From Tenacibaculum todarodis (GTDB lineage Bacteria; Bacteroidota; Bacteroidia; Flavobacteriales; Flavobacteriaceae), in assembly GCF_001889045.1 (NCBI RefSeq), contig NZ_CP018155.1:124001-188000 (forward strand): a stretch of DNA of 64,000 nucleotides, given 5' to 3'. The notes under the pieces were generated by a model. It had not been told where the DNA came from, did no database searches, and worked only from the letters and a program-made list of their open reading frames with translations. Every line of letters starts with the position of its first letter. Positions within the stretch are counted from its first letter, which is position 1. Of this stretch, positions 63,828 to 64,000 are shown piece by piece. The translations under genes and the position numbers were made by a program.

Positions 63828-64000
63828 ATGTTCACAGAATATAAAAATTTACCAGATAACTCACGCGTTTGGATTTACCAAGCAGATAGAGAATTTCAAA
63901 TAGAAGAAATAGAACACATAAGTGCAAAAGCGTTGTTGTTTATAGACCAATGGACGCGTCATGGAGACGATTTAAAAGGATCATTTACTATAAAATACAA
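63828..64000 (+). CDS. Conserved Bacteroidota protein (often labelled ABC transporter ATPase), partial
   Basis: 57 complete codons from ATG at 63828 to the window edge: MFTEYKNLPDNSRVWIYQAD, then FIDQWTRHGDDLKGSFTIKY. It matches a short, widely conserved Bacteroidota family whose common label as an ABC ATPase is doubtful, because no Walker motif is visible here. The rest lies outside the window. Confidence 0.7.
   Translation, partial: MFTEYKNLPDNSRVWIYQADREFQIEEIEHISAKALLFIDQWTRHGDDLKGSFTIKY

Overview
The window looks like a piece of a Flavobacteriaceae (Bacteroidota) chromosome, most likely a marine Polaribacter/Tenacibaculum-like bacterium. The evidence is strong AT richness, many Bacteroidota-type -7 boxes (TAnnTTTG) a few bases upstream of start codons, a SusC/TonB-type receptor with an N-terminal carboxypeptidase-like domain, an AraC regulator with N-terminal TPRs, and gene orders typical of that family. 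There is no rRNA, CRISPR array, prophage or insertion sequence. Most of the DNA is ordinary core genome, with several local oddities.

Layout. 1-6108 (minus) is one open reading frame that runs off the left edge: a secreted N-formylglutamate-amidohydrolase-like domain followed by at least 21 tandem 79-residue repeats (exact 237-bp period). 6253-10887 (minus) is the rsfS-ftsH-LUD-cdsA-ACBP-YceI operon, ended by a 27-bp perfect hairpin. 10986-17660 holds birA, an SRPBCC gene with pyrE, a NUDIX gene, dnaK behind a near-consensus sigma-54 promoter, and type II NADH dehydrogenase. 17667-22796 holds small membrane proteins, a TonB receptor, a TPR protein, a HAD phosphatase and an AspH-like oxygenase. 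22916-28053 (minus) is a xanthine-dehydrogenase operon (xdhA, xdhB, a membrane protein, xdhC). 28198-32323 (minus) holds an outer-membrane protein, an MscS channel gene broken by one in-frame stop, a GbsR-type regulator, a SnoaL-like protein, glutathione peroxidase and tRNA-Pro.

32507-34900 holds thioredoxin reductase, a cassette-like solitary lipoprotein gene and a J/KTSC-domain protein. 35145-41141 (minus) is a fatty-acid beta-oxidation operon (MarR regulator, FadJ-like, thiolase, acyl-CoA dehydrogenase) with tandem palindromic operators over the marR promoter. 41330-45625 holds an ABC exporter pair, an intact MscS and an NtrC-like sigma-54 activator that lacks a DNA-binding domain. 45603-49969 is an oxidative-stress block (ankyrin protein, katG, peroxiredoxin, thioredoxin) with an OxyR-like box in the divergent intergenic region. 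50148-53267 holds a small basic protein, rimK/rimB and an FAD-dependent dehydrogenase. 53329-61200 (minus) is the most accessory-looking stretch: a chimeric PD40 gene whose promoter and first 15 codons are copied from the neighbouring FAD gene, then a secreted caspase-like peptidase, an OmpA lipoprotein, three further small lipoproteins, a DUF4412 protein, and a membrane TPR-AraC regulator. The right end holds an FMN reductase, PPK2, a DnaQ-like exonuclease framed by palindromic repeats, and a partial gene.

Best candidates for undescribed biology: (i) the amidohydrolase-repeat giant; (ii) the caspase/OmpA/lipoprotein envelope cluster next to a TPR-AraC regulator; (iii) the sigma-54 promoter on dnaK together with a sigma-54 activator that cannot bind DNA by itself; (iv) the promoter-plus-start-codon duplication that created a chimeric gene.
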